From a virus, in IMG/VR virus record IMGVR_UViG_3300044714_000068, positions 1-39,840 of that record: DNA of 39,840 bases; one strand, 5' to 3'. The notes under the pieces are model-generated. The model saw only the letters and a program-made list of their open reading frames with translations, was not told the origin of the DNA and did not search any database. Positions 22,174 through 27,885 of the stretch are shown here, one piece after another. Within the stretch, counting starts at the first letter, position 1. Each line of letters opens with the position of its first letter. A program made the translations under genes and the position numbers.

Positions 22174-22574
22174 CAATAATGTATCCAGATATATTTCTGA
22201 TCGGATGTTGTTAATTCTGGCGAGTTGGCGATCTGTGTTGAGGCAGTAACAGAGTGATTACCTGTTTGTTGGTAAACAGTATCGTGATACAAATCATTAT
22301 CCCAACTTATCTCTTGTCCATGTTCTAACCCTAAGCGTGTTTTGAATATTTCACATTCGCCATTTTTACCCTTGTCAGCTGCACATAAAGTCATTGTCAT
22401 CTGGTAGATTTGTTTCATACCTGTAAGGTTTTGGAGATGATAATGGTGATGTGAATGCAAACGTGTAAATCGATTGACGATGCTTTCTCCACCTTCGACA
22501 TACGTTGTGGTAAGCATTGGGGAGGCTAATGCGATTGATGGTGCTAGTAGTAAAGTTAATAGTTTTAATTTCAT
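22173..22574 (-). CDS. Exported protein with His-rich patch, 133 aa
   Basis: Start placed at MKLKLLTLLLAPSIALAS, a signal peptide with an ALA-S cleavage-like site; twelve upstream in-frame codons are rejected. The mature protein has HSHHHYH at about residues 40-46, which may bind metal, and two cysteines (about 69 and 80). The signal peptide is almost the same as that of the next gene (22576-22788). It is probably periplasmic or outer-membrane associated in the infected cell. No family recognised. Confidence 0.6.
   Translation of the reverse strand: MKLKLLTLLLAPSIALASPMLTTTYVEGGESIVNRFTRLHSHHHYHLQNLTGMKQIYQMTMTLCAADKGKNGECEIFKTRLGLEHGQEISWDNDLYHDTVYQQTGNHSVTASTQIANSPELTTSDQKYIWIHY
22175..22187. 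repeat. 13-bp direct repeat, right copy
   Basis: AATAATGTATCCA, identical to 21961-21973; it lies across the stop codon of the exported-protein gene and the start of the zinc-site gene. Confidence 0.6.
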
Positions 22575-22575
22575 A

Positions 22576-22788
22576 TTATATTTTCCATTCATGTTGTTCA
22601 TCAGGTACAAAAGTCATCGCATAACTATGCTCACCACCGCCAGCAGAATTATCACTAGTAACGATCCATCCTTTCGGAACCGTCATTCGCCATGTATTAC
22701 ATGCGCCCAATGTTCGATTTATACATTCCCATCCAGACCCAAATGCTAATGACGGCATTAATAAAAACGCTAAAAGTTTAAGTTTCAT
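22576..22788 (-). CDS. Exported small protein with VP-GW...FVPD module, 70 aa
   Basis: Signal peptide MKLKLLAFLLMPSLAFGS, then residues 33-66 TVPKGWIVTSDN ... YAMTFVPDEQ. This VP-G-(W/Y/K) ... (M/L)-x-FVP(D/G) module also occurs in the cytoplasmic-looking proteins at 23996-24250 and 23124-23981 of the same operon. Two cysteines (21, 29) may form a disulphide. An exported version of a phage module otherwise found without a signal peptide is unusual. Overlaps the preceding gene (ATGA). Confidence 0.62.
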   Translation of the reverse strand: MKLKLLAFLLMPSLAFGSGWECINRTLGACNTWRMTVPKGWIVTSDNSAGGGEHSYAMTFVPDEQHEWKI

Positions 22789-22934
22789 TTTTTAATCTCT
22801 TCATTCGTAATGATGGATTTTCCATTTACCGCTAAATAAGCCAGATTATAACTAGCCCAACTTATTGTTAAACATACAAATAAATACATTAAGCACATTA
22901 CAAAAATTATTATCGCCATATCAGTATCTTTCAT
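22785..22934 (-). CDS. Single-span membrane mini-protein, 49 aa
   Basis: One hydrophobic segment (about residues 6-34: MAIIIFVMCLMYLFVCLTISW) and a short polar C-terminus. The stop overlaps the next start (ATGA) and GGGAATGAG precedes the ATG. It is one of several tiny membrane proteins of this operon; role unknown. Confidence 0.5.
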   Translation of the reverse strand: MKDTDMAIIIFVMCLMYLFVCLTISWASYNLAYLAVNGKSIITNEEIKK

Positions 22935-22935
22935 C

Positions 22936-22968
22936 TCATTCCCTTAATAATAAAAGTTTAAGTTTCAT
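22936..22968 (-). pseudogene. Remnant of a signal-peptide gene (10 codons)
   Basis: MKLKLLLLRE then stop. Its first 20 bases (22951-22970 on the plus strand) are identical to the start of the exported-protein gene at 22788 (22771-22790). It looks like a duplicated signal-peptide start whose body was lost. It still overlaps the upstream stop as ATGA, so it may be translated as a short peptide. Confidence 0.5.
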
Positions 22969-23114
22969 TTTGTTTCTTCTATAATTAAAATTATTATTCC
23001 AACAACCAAACATATAAAACAAATTATATCTACTAGATTTCCACCGTTATCATCATGTATTCTTCTGCCAATCAAGCCTGCCGCAAAAGATATTATTAAA
23101 ACTGGCCAATTCAT
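22965..23114 (-). CDS. Two-segment membrane mini-protein, 49 aa
   Basis: Two hydrophobic stretches (WPVLIISFAAGLIG; VDIICFICLVVGIIILII) around a polar RRIHDDNGG turn, as in a helical-hairpin membrane protein. GGGGATGAG precedes the ATG. The topology would fit a small holin or antiholin, but the endolysin is 5 kb away, so this is weak. Confidence 0.5.
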   Translation of the reverse strand: MNWPVLIISFAAGLIGRRIHDDNGGNLVDIICFICLVVGIIILIIEETK

Positions 23115-23123
23115 CTCATCCCC

Positions 23124-23981
23124 TCAATAACACGCGGTGCATATCATTTTAACTGGTACGCCATGCGGGCATAGTTTTAATGTGTCGCGGGGATGGTCTT
23201 TAATAAATGGTCGAAGGTCTACTTCGAAACCACAATGCACGCAACGTTTAGTGTAATTACGTAAATTATCTACAAAATTATGCTCGCATTCTTGTTTTTC
23301 TGGGCATCCTTTTTCCGCATCTCTATCTTTGAAAAGTGATTCTAATTTTTCTATTCTTTCAAAACATTTATCGACTCCTTCTTTTTCTAATGTGTCAATT
23401 AATGCTCGGTTATGACATTCATATCTGTCAATTTCATCAATATGTTTCTCCATGTCTTCTAGTTTTTCGATTCTTTGTCTTAAGTCATTTATTGATTTTA
23501 TGTAATCAAGAGAAAATAGACAATCAACTTTGTCTTCTAATGTTTTTATCTTTTCTTCTAGCTTATTATCTAGCTTAGCAAAGCATTCGTTTGCTAAATC
23601 TGCACGTTCTTCTAAATTAATTATTCGATTAATCAATGTTTCATCACGTTCTAATTGGTGGACAATCGCTGCTTGATTATTAATATATGATTCTAGTTTT
23701 CCAATTCTTTCGCTTAATTTTATCATTCCTTCTTGTAAAGGATTTATTCTTTGTTTCTCAAATTCCCGCCAATCAGATTGCATCTTGTTTAGTTTGATTG
23801 AGAGGTCGCCAATCATTTTAAATAACTCATTTGGGTCGGGAAAGGATAAGCTATTTATATTGTCTGGAACGAAGCACAAATTAGTGCCATTTTCTAAATA
23901 ATATAGCTTTCCATTCGGAATAGTTAATATATTTATGTTTGCTTTATAATCTGAATTATCTCTATCATCAGTCTTTGTCAT
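23124..23981 (-). CDS. Coiled-coil protein with N-terminal FVPD module and C-terminal zinc sites, 285 aa
   Basis: N-terminus (residues 15-45) LTIPNGKLYYLENGTNLCFVPDN matches the module of the neighbouring genes. Residues about 50-225 form long coiled coils with repeated (I/L)xxLExx(I/M) units. The C-terminal 60 residues hold CEHNF, CVHC, CPHG and CTAC pairs, consistent with one or two zinc ribbons. A scaffold-like adaptor joining a ligand module to a zinc domain is one reading. Unknown function. Confidence 0.65.
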   Translation of the reverse strand: MTKTDDRDNSDYKANINILTIPNGKLYYLENGTNLCFVPDNINSLSFPDPNELFKMIGDLSIKLNKMQSDWREFEKQRINPLQEGMIKLSERIGKLESYINNQAAIVHQLERDETLINRIINLEERADLANECFAKLDNKLEEKIKTLEDKVDCLFSLDYIKSINDLRQRIEKLEDMEKHIDEIDRYECHNRALIDTLEKEGVDKCFERIEKLESLFKDRDAEKGCPEKQECEHNFVDNLRNYTKRCVHCGFEVDLRPFIKDHPRDTLKLCPHGVPVKMICTACY

Positions 23982-23995
23982 ATAATATTCACCCT

Positions 23996-24250
23996 CTATC
24001 TTATTCCATCTTTAAAGCCTTTTTCATACCCGTTTTCGTATGCATTTTGAATGGCATCAATATTACCTGGAACGAAAGTCATATTTACATGATAATTTGT
24101 TCGAAGTAATGTATTACGGTAAAGATAGCCATGCTCTACTTTCATCCTTTCCAATGCTTCTACACCTTCAATGTGATAAACAATTTCCCATTTTGGCTCA
24201 TCTTTATCAGTCGGCAACTTTAGGCCGTCTTGGTAGTGTTCTTCTGTCAT
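23996..24250 (-). CDS. Phage protein with VP-GWLYR-type module, 84 aa
   Basis: Residues 20-62 read WEIVYHIEGVEALERMKVEHGYLYR ... VNMTFVPGN, a module widespread in phage hypothetical proteins (often MKVPGGWLYR ... FVPD). The C-terminal helix (AYENGYEKGFKDG) is polar. It overlaps the upstream gene by 4 bases. No known activity, but the module occurs three times in this operon. Confidence 0.65.
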   Translation of the reverse strand: MTEEHYQDGLKLPTDKDEPKWEIVYHIEGVEALERMKVEHGYLYRNTLLRTNYHVNMTFVPGNIDAIQNAYENGYEKGFKDGIR

Positions 24251-24507
24251 TCCTCAACCCTCTCATAAGATGCTTCAAAAATATCTGGCTTGCATGGGTA
24301 AATCTCATCTTTAATTCCTTTGATAATATAATCGCCTTTTTGTGCGATCATCCATCCTTCAAGCGTTTTTATCGTAATATGATCGGCATGCAATTCACAT
24401 AATTCTAAATTATTAAATAATTCTCTTAACCATTTTGGACAATCAAGACAATCTATTGAGTGTAATTTATAAGCATCAATTACTAATGGTTTTTTGCGAT
24501 ATTTCAT
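24247..24507 (-). CDS. Widespread phage protein (KYRKKP ... YPCKPDIFE family), 86 aa
   Basis: Starts MKYRKKPLVIDAYKL and ends ITIKTLEGWMIAQKGDYIIKGIKDEIYPCKPDIFEASYERVEE, the signature of a small beta-rich protein found in many tailed phages, with no assigned function. AAGGAAG precedes the ATG. It is the first gene of the leftward operon that ends at 21982; its promoter must lie within 24508-24660, which is full of inverted and direct repeats. Confidence 0.72.
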   Translation of the reverse strand: MKYRKKPLVIDAYKLHSIDCLDCPKWLRELFNNLELCELHADHITIKTLEGWMIAQKGDYIIKGIKDEIYPCKPDIFEASYERVEE

Positions 24508-24540
24508 TTGTTAATTCTTCCTTTATCAGAGGTTAACTTG

Positions 24541-24573
24541 TCATGTATAGAAATCTGATAATTTTATACATGA
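24541..24573. promoter_or_regulatory. Large inverted repeat in promoter of leftward operon
   Basis: TCATGTATA (24541-24549) and TATACATGA (24565-24573), perfect 9-bp arms around 15 bases, 34 bases upstream of the gene at 24507. Spacing fits binding of a dimeric regulator on one DNA face. Confidence 0.5.
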
Positions 24574-24580
24574 ATTCAAT

Positions 24581-24640
24581 GTCATATATCTTTTTGTGTT
24601 AAATGTATATATGACGATTTGTTAATTCCTTGTCATATAT
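24581..24640. promoter_or_regulatory. Three GTCATATAT operator-like boxes
   Basis: GTCATATAT at 24581-24589, its inverse ATATATGAC at 24607-24615, and GTCATATAT again at 24632-24640. Centre-to-centre distances are 26 and 25 bp. The array lies between the leftward operon start and the structured segment, and differs from the TATAC-N5-GTATA operator, so a second regulator (perhaps the Xre protein at 24956) is suggested. Confidence 0.5.
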
Positions 24641-24641
24641 C

Positions 24642-24950
24642 TACTACAATTTGATGTTGTAGTACTTTGCTTATTATTGGCAATCGGCCAGAGTTGCACT
24701 GGCACCCTAGTGCGCTGCGTAACACCTAGGACGTGGACATGCAGTTCTTTCTAACGCAATCCGCATGAATCGTGAGTCCACTGATACTCCCCGCGATTGC
24801 CATAAATATTGGCGCACATTCCTCACATTCTAGTCGTTTCAAGGCCGAACTAGAGCCTGTATCGAACAGGCTATGCGCCGTAAATCTTTAATGCCATTCA
24901 CCCCCTAGGAGGATGCTCAAACGCTTGTGGTAGGCATCTATGAGCGCTTA
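24642..24950. ncRNA. Non-coding, GC-richer, highly foldable segment: candidate structured RNA
   Basis: The 448-bp gap 24508-24955 has no convincing gene. From about 24670 it is visibly GC-richer than the flanks. An 8-bp hairpin TACTACAA/TTGTAGTA is at 24642-24664. Domain 1 closes with TGGCAATCG (24678-24686) / CGATTGCCA (24794-24802) and contains a hairpin GCACT/AGTGC (24696-24713) and a GTGGAC/GTCCAC stem (24733-24781). Domain 2 closes with GGCGCA (24811) / TGCGCC (24879) and contains TCTAGT/ACTAGA and GCCTGT/ACAGGC hairpins, a three-way junction. CCTAGG occurs at 24725 and 24904. Strand is not decided. Its place between immunity-type regulators recalls antisense immunity RNAs of P1/P4-type phages, by analogy only. 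Confidence 0.5.
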
Positions 24951-24955
24951 GTCTT

Positions 24956-25129
24956 TTATGCTGGCCATCCCATTAACTTGTGAAATTTCTTTACCATCTT
25001 AAGGGATGGTTCACACCTACCTGTTTCCCAGTGTGATATTGTACTTTGCATCACACCTAACTTCTTAGCCAACTGTAGCTGGCTTAACTCTAATTCTCTA
25101 CGCATCTTTTTATATTTATTGCTTGCCAT
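24956..25129 (-). CDS. Xre-family HTH mini-regulator, 57 aa
   Basis: A complete HTH_3 domain: MRRELELSQLQLAKKLGVMQSTISHWETGRCEPSLKMVKKF (residues 9-49), with the canonical SQ-x2-LA-x3-GV-x4-ISxWExG pattern. AGGAGT lies upstream of the ATG. It has no other domain. The gene upstream in the same direction encodes a stand-alone DUF2384 domain, the part that normally follows an HTH in Xre/ParS antitoxins. Downstream is the structured non-coding segment. Likely a Cro-like repressor of this control region. Confidence 0.82.
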   Translation of the reverse strand: MASNKYKKMRRELELSQLQLAKKLGVMQSTISHWETGRCEPSLKMVKKFHKLMGWPA

Positions 25130-25172
25130 TATCCACTCCTAAAATATATTAGAATTGATATTACATTGATAT

Positions 25173-25367
25173 TTATAAATGTCCATTATTTTTTACAATT
25201 TGTTTGTCGATATAGCGCATTAACTTTTTAGCTTGTCCTGTTTTAATCATTTCTAGTGGTGTTTTTCCTGCAAATAATGGATGAATAGTTTGAAACCATT
25301 CAAACGTTTTTGTAGGGTTTTTATCGAAGAATTCATGAACGAGTGAGAAATATTTTTGAGGTATCAT
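25173..25367 (-). CDS. Stand-alone DUF2384 (MbcA/ParS/Xre C-terminal) protein, 64 aa
   Basis: Residues 8-58 match the DUF2384 toxin-binding domain: HEFFDKNPTKTFEWFQTIHPLFAGKTPLEMIKTGQAKKLMRYIDK, including the W-x6-P-x-(L/F)-x-GKTPLE-x2-x-TG core. In Xre-RES and related toxin-antitoxin systems this domain binds the toxin and sits C-terminal to the HTH. Here it is separate from, and precedes, the Xre gene. I see no RES-domain or other toxin nearby. It may be an adaptor for a host toxin or a split antitoxin. Confidence 0.72.
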   Translation of the reverse strand: MIPQKYFSLVHEFFDKNPTKTFEWFQTIHPLFAGKTPLEMIKTGQAKKLMRYIDKQIVKNNGHL

Positions 25368-25430
25368 AAGTTGTTATTAATCAATTACTTTTCATTGCTG
25401 ATATATTATTTTGGGTGTACAGTTTGAGAC

Positions 25431-25459
25431 TGATTGGGGAGAGGTTAACTCCCCGATCA
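25431..25459. promoter_or_regulatory. Hairpin/operator between DUF2384 gene and initiator gene
   Basis: TGATTGGGGAG / CTCCCCGATCA, an 11-bp stem with one T-G pair and a 7-base loop, in the 172-bp divergent gap. There is no T-run following it in either direction, so it is more likely an operator or leader hairpin than a terminator. Confidence 0.45.
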
Positions 25460-25539
25460 AAAAATCCATGTAATAATTTGAAACCCTAACCAGATTTCAT
25501 TTTATTACATCCCAGCAACCAGCGCAATAAGGGATGTGC

Positions 25540-25860
25540 ATGTCGAGACAAATAACCGACCTAGAAGTTCTTTGGGCGATACGTGATATTCCATCGGTAA
25601 TTTTAAATACCAAGAAAAAAGGCATTTTAGCAATGTTTGTTGCATGCATTGGTATGCATAAAAACACACGATGGAAAATGAAAAATCTTGAAAACAGATT
25701 GGGCGGATCAGAAAGACGCTTACGAGATAGTTTTCATGATTTGGAAGAATTGGGTTTTTTGATTGTTGTGCGACCAAAAACATACAAAAGAGGAGAGACA
25801 AATGAATATTATTTGGACTACGAAGCAATAATAGAGGCAGCAAGAAGGTATAAAAAGTGA
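25540..25860 (+). CDS. Winged-helix putative replication initiator, 106 aa
   Basis: Start at 25540 because AGGGA lies 7 bases upstream; the ATG at 25534 is too close to it. Residues about 27-75 form a winged helix of the HTH_36 / phage-O type: GILAMFVACIGMHKNTRWKM, then LENRLGGSERRLRDSFHDLEELGFLIVVRP. Such domains form the N-terminus of many phage and plasmid initiators that bind iterons. Four palindromic iterons start 25 bases after its stop, which supports an initiator role. It lacks a helicase-loading or primase domain, so it presumably recruits host proteins. Confidence 0.65.
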   Translation: MSRQITDLEVLWAIRDIPSVILNTKKKGILAMFVACIGMHKNTRWKMKNLENRLGGSERRLRDSFHDLEELGFLIVVRPKTYKRGETNEYYLDYEAIIEAARRYKK

Positions 25861-25884
25861 TCTATTTTCGTGAGCAGAACACCA

Positions 25885-25990
25885 CCGGACGAAACGTCCG
25901 TCATAGCATACCACCGGACGAAACGTCCGTCATAAACAGCTCTATCGCCGGACGAAGTGTCCGTCATACCACCGGACGAAACGTCCGTCA
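25885..25990. repeat. Four palindromic iterons
   Basis: CCGGACGAAACGTCCGTCA at 25885-25903, 25914-25932 and 25972-25990, and a variant with AAGTG in the centre at 25948-25966. Each exact unit contains the palindrome CGGACG-AAA-CGTCCG. Start-to-start spacing is 29, 34 and 24 bp. The unit is GC-rich in an AT-rich genome. The most likely role is initiator binding. The open frame through the repeats at 25857-26114 is judged accidental. Confidence 0.85.
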
Positions 25991-26001
25991 GTATATAAAA
26001 G

Positions 26002-26048
26002 CAAGATATACCTTAGAAACAAGATATAAAAAGCAACAACAAGATATA
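26002..26048. repeat. Three AT-rich direct repeats CAAGATATA (candidate unwinding element)
   Basis: CAAGATATA at 26002-26010, 26020-26028 and 26040-26048, spaced 18 and 20 bp, directly beside the iterons. Three AT-rich repeats next to initiator sites is the arrangement of plasmid and chromosomal origins. Together with 25885-25990 this forms the probable replication origin. Confidence 0.65.
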
Positions 26049-26097
26049 TGTTCAAGCGTGTTGTTTTTTCTTTTTTTAAAAAACAGGAGTAAAAAAT

Positions 26098-26502
26098 ATG
26101 ATGTCAAAATATGAACAATGTTTGAAAATGTTTAAAACTTATAAATTTAGAGAATTGAAATTGGGCTTGGGTGAAAAGGCAACTTTATTAGCTATTGCAA
26201 AAGAGTGTGATCGTTTGCAGCTCGACACTGTAGAGATTTCCGATGATAGAATATTAGAGTTGGTTAATGAAGAAAGAATTTTTCTTGCTGCTGAAAGATG
26301 CAAAAAACTTTTCAAAATGATTGGAGATGAAGATACCTCGGATGAAAAGATTCAATCTTTTATGTATCATTTATCAATCGTAATGAATAAAGATTTAGAA
26401 TATATTTACAAGGAAAGTAATCGATTAATGAAAATTATAAAACCTCTTTCAATGAAAAAAAGGAAAGAACTTATTGTAAATTTTAAAATGGTTGTGAATT
26501 AA
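26098..26502 (+). CDS. Unknown helical protein downstream of origin, 134 aa
   Basis: AGGAG lies 8 bases before the ATG. The protein is all helical and charged (FRELKLGLGEKATLLAIAKECDRL; DRILELVNEERIFLAAERCKKLFKMI). No catalytic motif. It is the first gene after the origin in a rightward run, a location typical for replication accessory proteins such as helicase loaders, but it has no Walker motif, so no function is assigned. Confidence 0.65.
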   Translation: MMSKYEQCLKMFKTYKFRELKLGLGEKATLLAIAKECDRLQLDTVEISDDRILELVNEERIFLAAERCKKLFKMIGDEDTSDEKIQSFMYHLSIVMNKDLEYIYKESNRLMKIIKPLSMKKRKELIVNFKMVVN

Positions 26503-26518
26503 CAAAAGGAATAAACTA

Positions 26519-26833
26519 ATGGCATATGATGACACCCCGCTATATCAACAAAATAAAGATGCACAAAAGGCTCAAGTTGTGAGAGGTGGTCTTTCTTATC
26601 TATATCCAACGGCTACGCATCCATCACCGATTTATTCATGGTATTGGAGAGAATATGATAAGCGTTCGAAAGGACAGCAAAATGAAATTGACGAAAACGA
26701 AATAAAAGCCGCCGCTAAAGGTGTAAAGAATAAATGGCATGCAAGATACTGGAGTGATCCTAAAAAGTTTCAGCCTATAATTGAAAATCGTTCTTATGAC
26801 TGGAATGAGATTATAAATTATTGCGTAAAGTAA
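26519..26833 (+). CDS. Unknown protein, 104 aa
   Basis: AAAGGAATAAACTA precedes the ATG. Tyr/Trp-rich central part (SYLYPTATHPSPIYSWYWREYDKRSKGQQNEIDENE) followed by a basic helix (IKAAAKGVKNKWHARYW). No membrane segment. The basic aromatic character would fit nucleic-acid binding. No family recognised. Confidence 0.62.
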   Translation: MAYDDTPLYQQNKDAQKAQVVRGGLSYLYPTATHPSPIYSWYWREYDKRSKGQQNEIDENEIKAAAKGVKNKWHARYWSDPKKFQPIIENRSYDWNEIINYCVK

Positions 26834-26867
26834 CGTGTCGTAAGTTTACGAGTTAATGGAGTAATAA

Positions 26868-27104
26868 ATGACCAAATGGTACGATAAAGGCAAGGAACAT
26901 CACGTTAAGTCTATGGAGGCTATGAGCGAGCTTTATGGTAGACCAAAAATTGATCATAAAGGATTAGATCAATTGGTCAAGAGTATTTCACCTTGGAAAG
27001 ACTACATTCATGCGCAAATGGAAACTCTACCAAGAAAACCACTTACAAGTTCAAATTTAGTGGCAGGAGACAACTCTATTGACGATAATAGAGTAGAATC
27101 TTAA
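26868..27104 (+). CDS. Unknown protein, 78 aa
   Basis: GGAG lies 7 bases before the ATG. Mainly helical and charged (WYDKGKEHHVKSMEAMSELYG; HKGLDQLVKSISPWKDYIHAQME) with a polar tail. No cysteines or membrane segments. Part of the rightward run between origin and lysis genes. Confidence 0.6.
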   Translation: MTKWYDKGKEHHVKSMEAMSELYGRPKIDHKGLDQLVKSISPWKDYIHAQMETLPRKPLTSSNLVAGDNSIDDNRVES

Positions 27105-27140
27105 AATCTGGATGTAAATTTAAATAGGAGTTTATATAGC

Positions 27141-27434
27141 ATGTCCCTGCCACGAATTAAGATTTTACCAGAAAAATTAAAAAAGAATGGGTTTGAGTAT
27201 AGATTGATCAAAAGAATAAGTAATCGAGCAATTTATTCGCAACATGAAGGGCTTGGCCAAATTGTTGCTTTTGAGGTTTTTAAAATAAAAACAGGAAAAC
27301 CACATCCAAAAGCCATAGATGACTTAGAAAATTATGATGTAGTTGAGCGTTTCCCTTTGGACGAAGATTTTGGAAAGACAGCTTGGACATATCCAAGTAT
27401 TGAGTTAGCGCAAGCGCGTTTTGAAGGAGCTTGA
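27141..27434 (+). CDS. Unknown phage protein, 97 aa
   Basis: TAGGAG lies about 13 bases upstream. Reads as an alpha/beta domain: FEYRLIKRISNRAIYSQHEGLGQIVAFEVFKIKTGKPHP, then a C-terminal aromatic segment. Similar small proteins precede nuclease genes in other phages by my recollection. Its TGA stop is in the same frame as the downstream VRR-NUC frame, with no other stop between. Confidence 0.6.
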   Translation: MSLPRIKILPEKLKKNGFEYRLIKRISNRAIYSQHEGLGQIVAFEVFKIKTGKPHPKAIDDLENYDVVERFPLDEDFGKTAWTYPSIELAQARFEGA

Positions 27435-27437
27435 TTT

Positions 27438-27779
27438 ACGTCATACGCTAAACGGATTGATAGCAATCAAAATGAAATGGTGAAAATCTTACGCAAAATG
27501 GGGTGTTCGGTATGGATAACCTCATCTTGTGGTCAAGGTGCACCAGATTTGGTGGTTGCCATTGGTAAGCGAAACATTCTGATTGAACTCAAAGACGGTT
27601 CAAAGCCACCCAGTCAGCGAAAGCTTACACCAGCCGAGGCGAAGTTCCACGATGAATGGCACGGTGATTTATATATAATCAACAACGAACAAGAGGCGAT
27701 TGCGTTAGTTAATCGGATTAGGCGAGAGTGTGATGTTGTCAAAATGTTGCAACCAGTACGTGAGAGTAGTATCAACTGA
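27438..27779 (+). CDS. VRR-NUC nuclease, apparently with a non-ATG start
   Basis: Core motif GAPDLVVAIGKRNILIELKDG (PD ... ELK) plus SQRKLTPAEAKFH match VRR-NUC, a PD-(D/E)XK nuclease fold used in Holliday-junction or flap processing. The first in-frame ATG is 27477, but the 13 codons before it (KRIDSNQNE) encode the conserved N-terminal helix, and AAGGAG at 27424-27429 is 8 bases before an ACG at 27438. So the true start is probably ACG at 27438 (113 aa), or the protein arises by readthrough of the TGA at 27432. It lies 3 bases after the preceding gene. Confidence 0.75.
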   Translation, partial: TSYAKRIDSNQNEMVKILRKMGCSVWITSSCGQGAPDLVVAIGKRNILIELKDGSKPPSQRKLTPAEAKFHDEWHGDLYIINNEQEAIALVNRIRRECDVVKMLQPVRESSIN

Positions 27780-27885
27780 AAATGGATCGTACTTTGCGTG
27801 CGATTATTGTAGACTTCCTTGTGAGACAAAAGTTAGTTTTTTATGGGATATAAACGAAAAGGAATTGGAAGATGCCGCAGTTTAG
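27733..27885 (+). CDS. Small Cys-rich (zinc-ribbon-like) protein, 50 aa
   Basis: The frame MLSKCCNQYVRVV ... FACDYCRLPC has CC at 5-6 and CxxC at 23-26 (plus C30), a plausible four-cysteine zinc site. It overlaps both the VRR-NUC gene (47 bases) and the endolysin gene (14 bases) in other frames, as other genes here do. GAGAG lies before the ATG. Moderately likely to be real. Confidence 0.5.
   Translation: MLSKCCNQYVRVVSTENGSYFACDYCRLPCETKVSFLWDINEKELEDAAV

Noticed and set aside
22965-23114. Holin call for the two-segment 49-aa membrane protein
   Set aside because: Topology would fit, but it is 5 kb from the endolysin and on the other strand, and several similar mini-proteins exist; the protein next to the endolysin is the better candidate.
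24854-24872. tRNA T-arm (GCCTGTTCGATACAGGC on the minus strand)
   Set aside because: The arm looks right but no matching acceptor, D-arm or anticodon stem can be formed around it; it fits better as a hairpin of the structured segment.
24680-24900. Small leftward GTG/ATG frames in the structured segment (20-39 codons)
   Set aside because: Interrupted by in-frame stops, with poor ribosome sites; not enough to call a gene or pseudogene.
25885-25990. CRISPR array or hammerhead ribozyme
   Set aside because: Only four short palindromic units with uneven 5-15 bp gaps, too short for spacers, and no cas genes. GGACGAAAC recalls a hammerhead core but the CUGAUGA part is missing.
25857-26114. 85-aa ORF reading through the iterons
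   Set aside because: GTG start, no ribosome site, repetitive translation caused by the iterons (TGRNVRH units), and overlap with the next gene start. The DNA repeat explains it.
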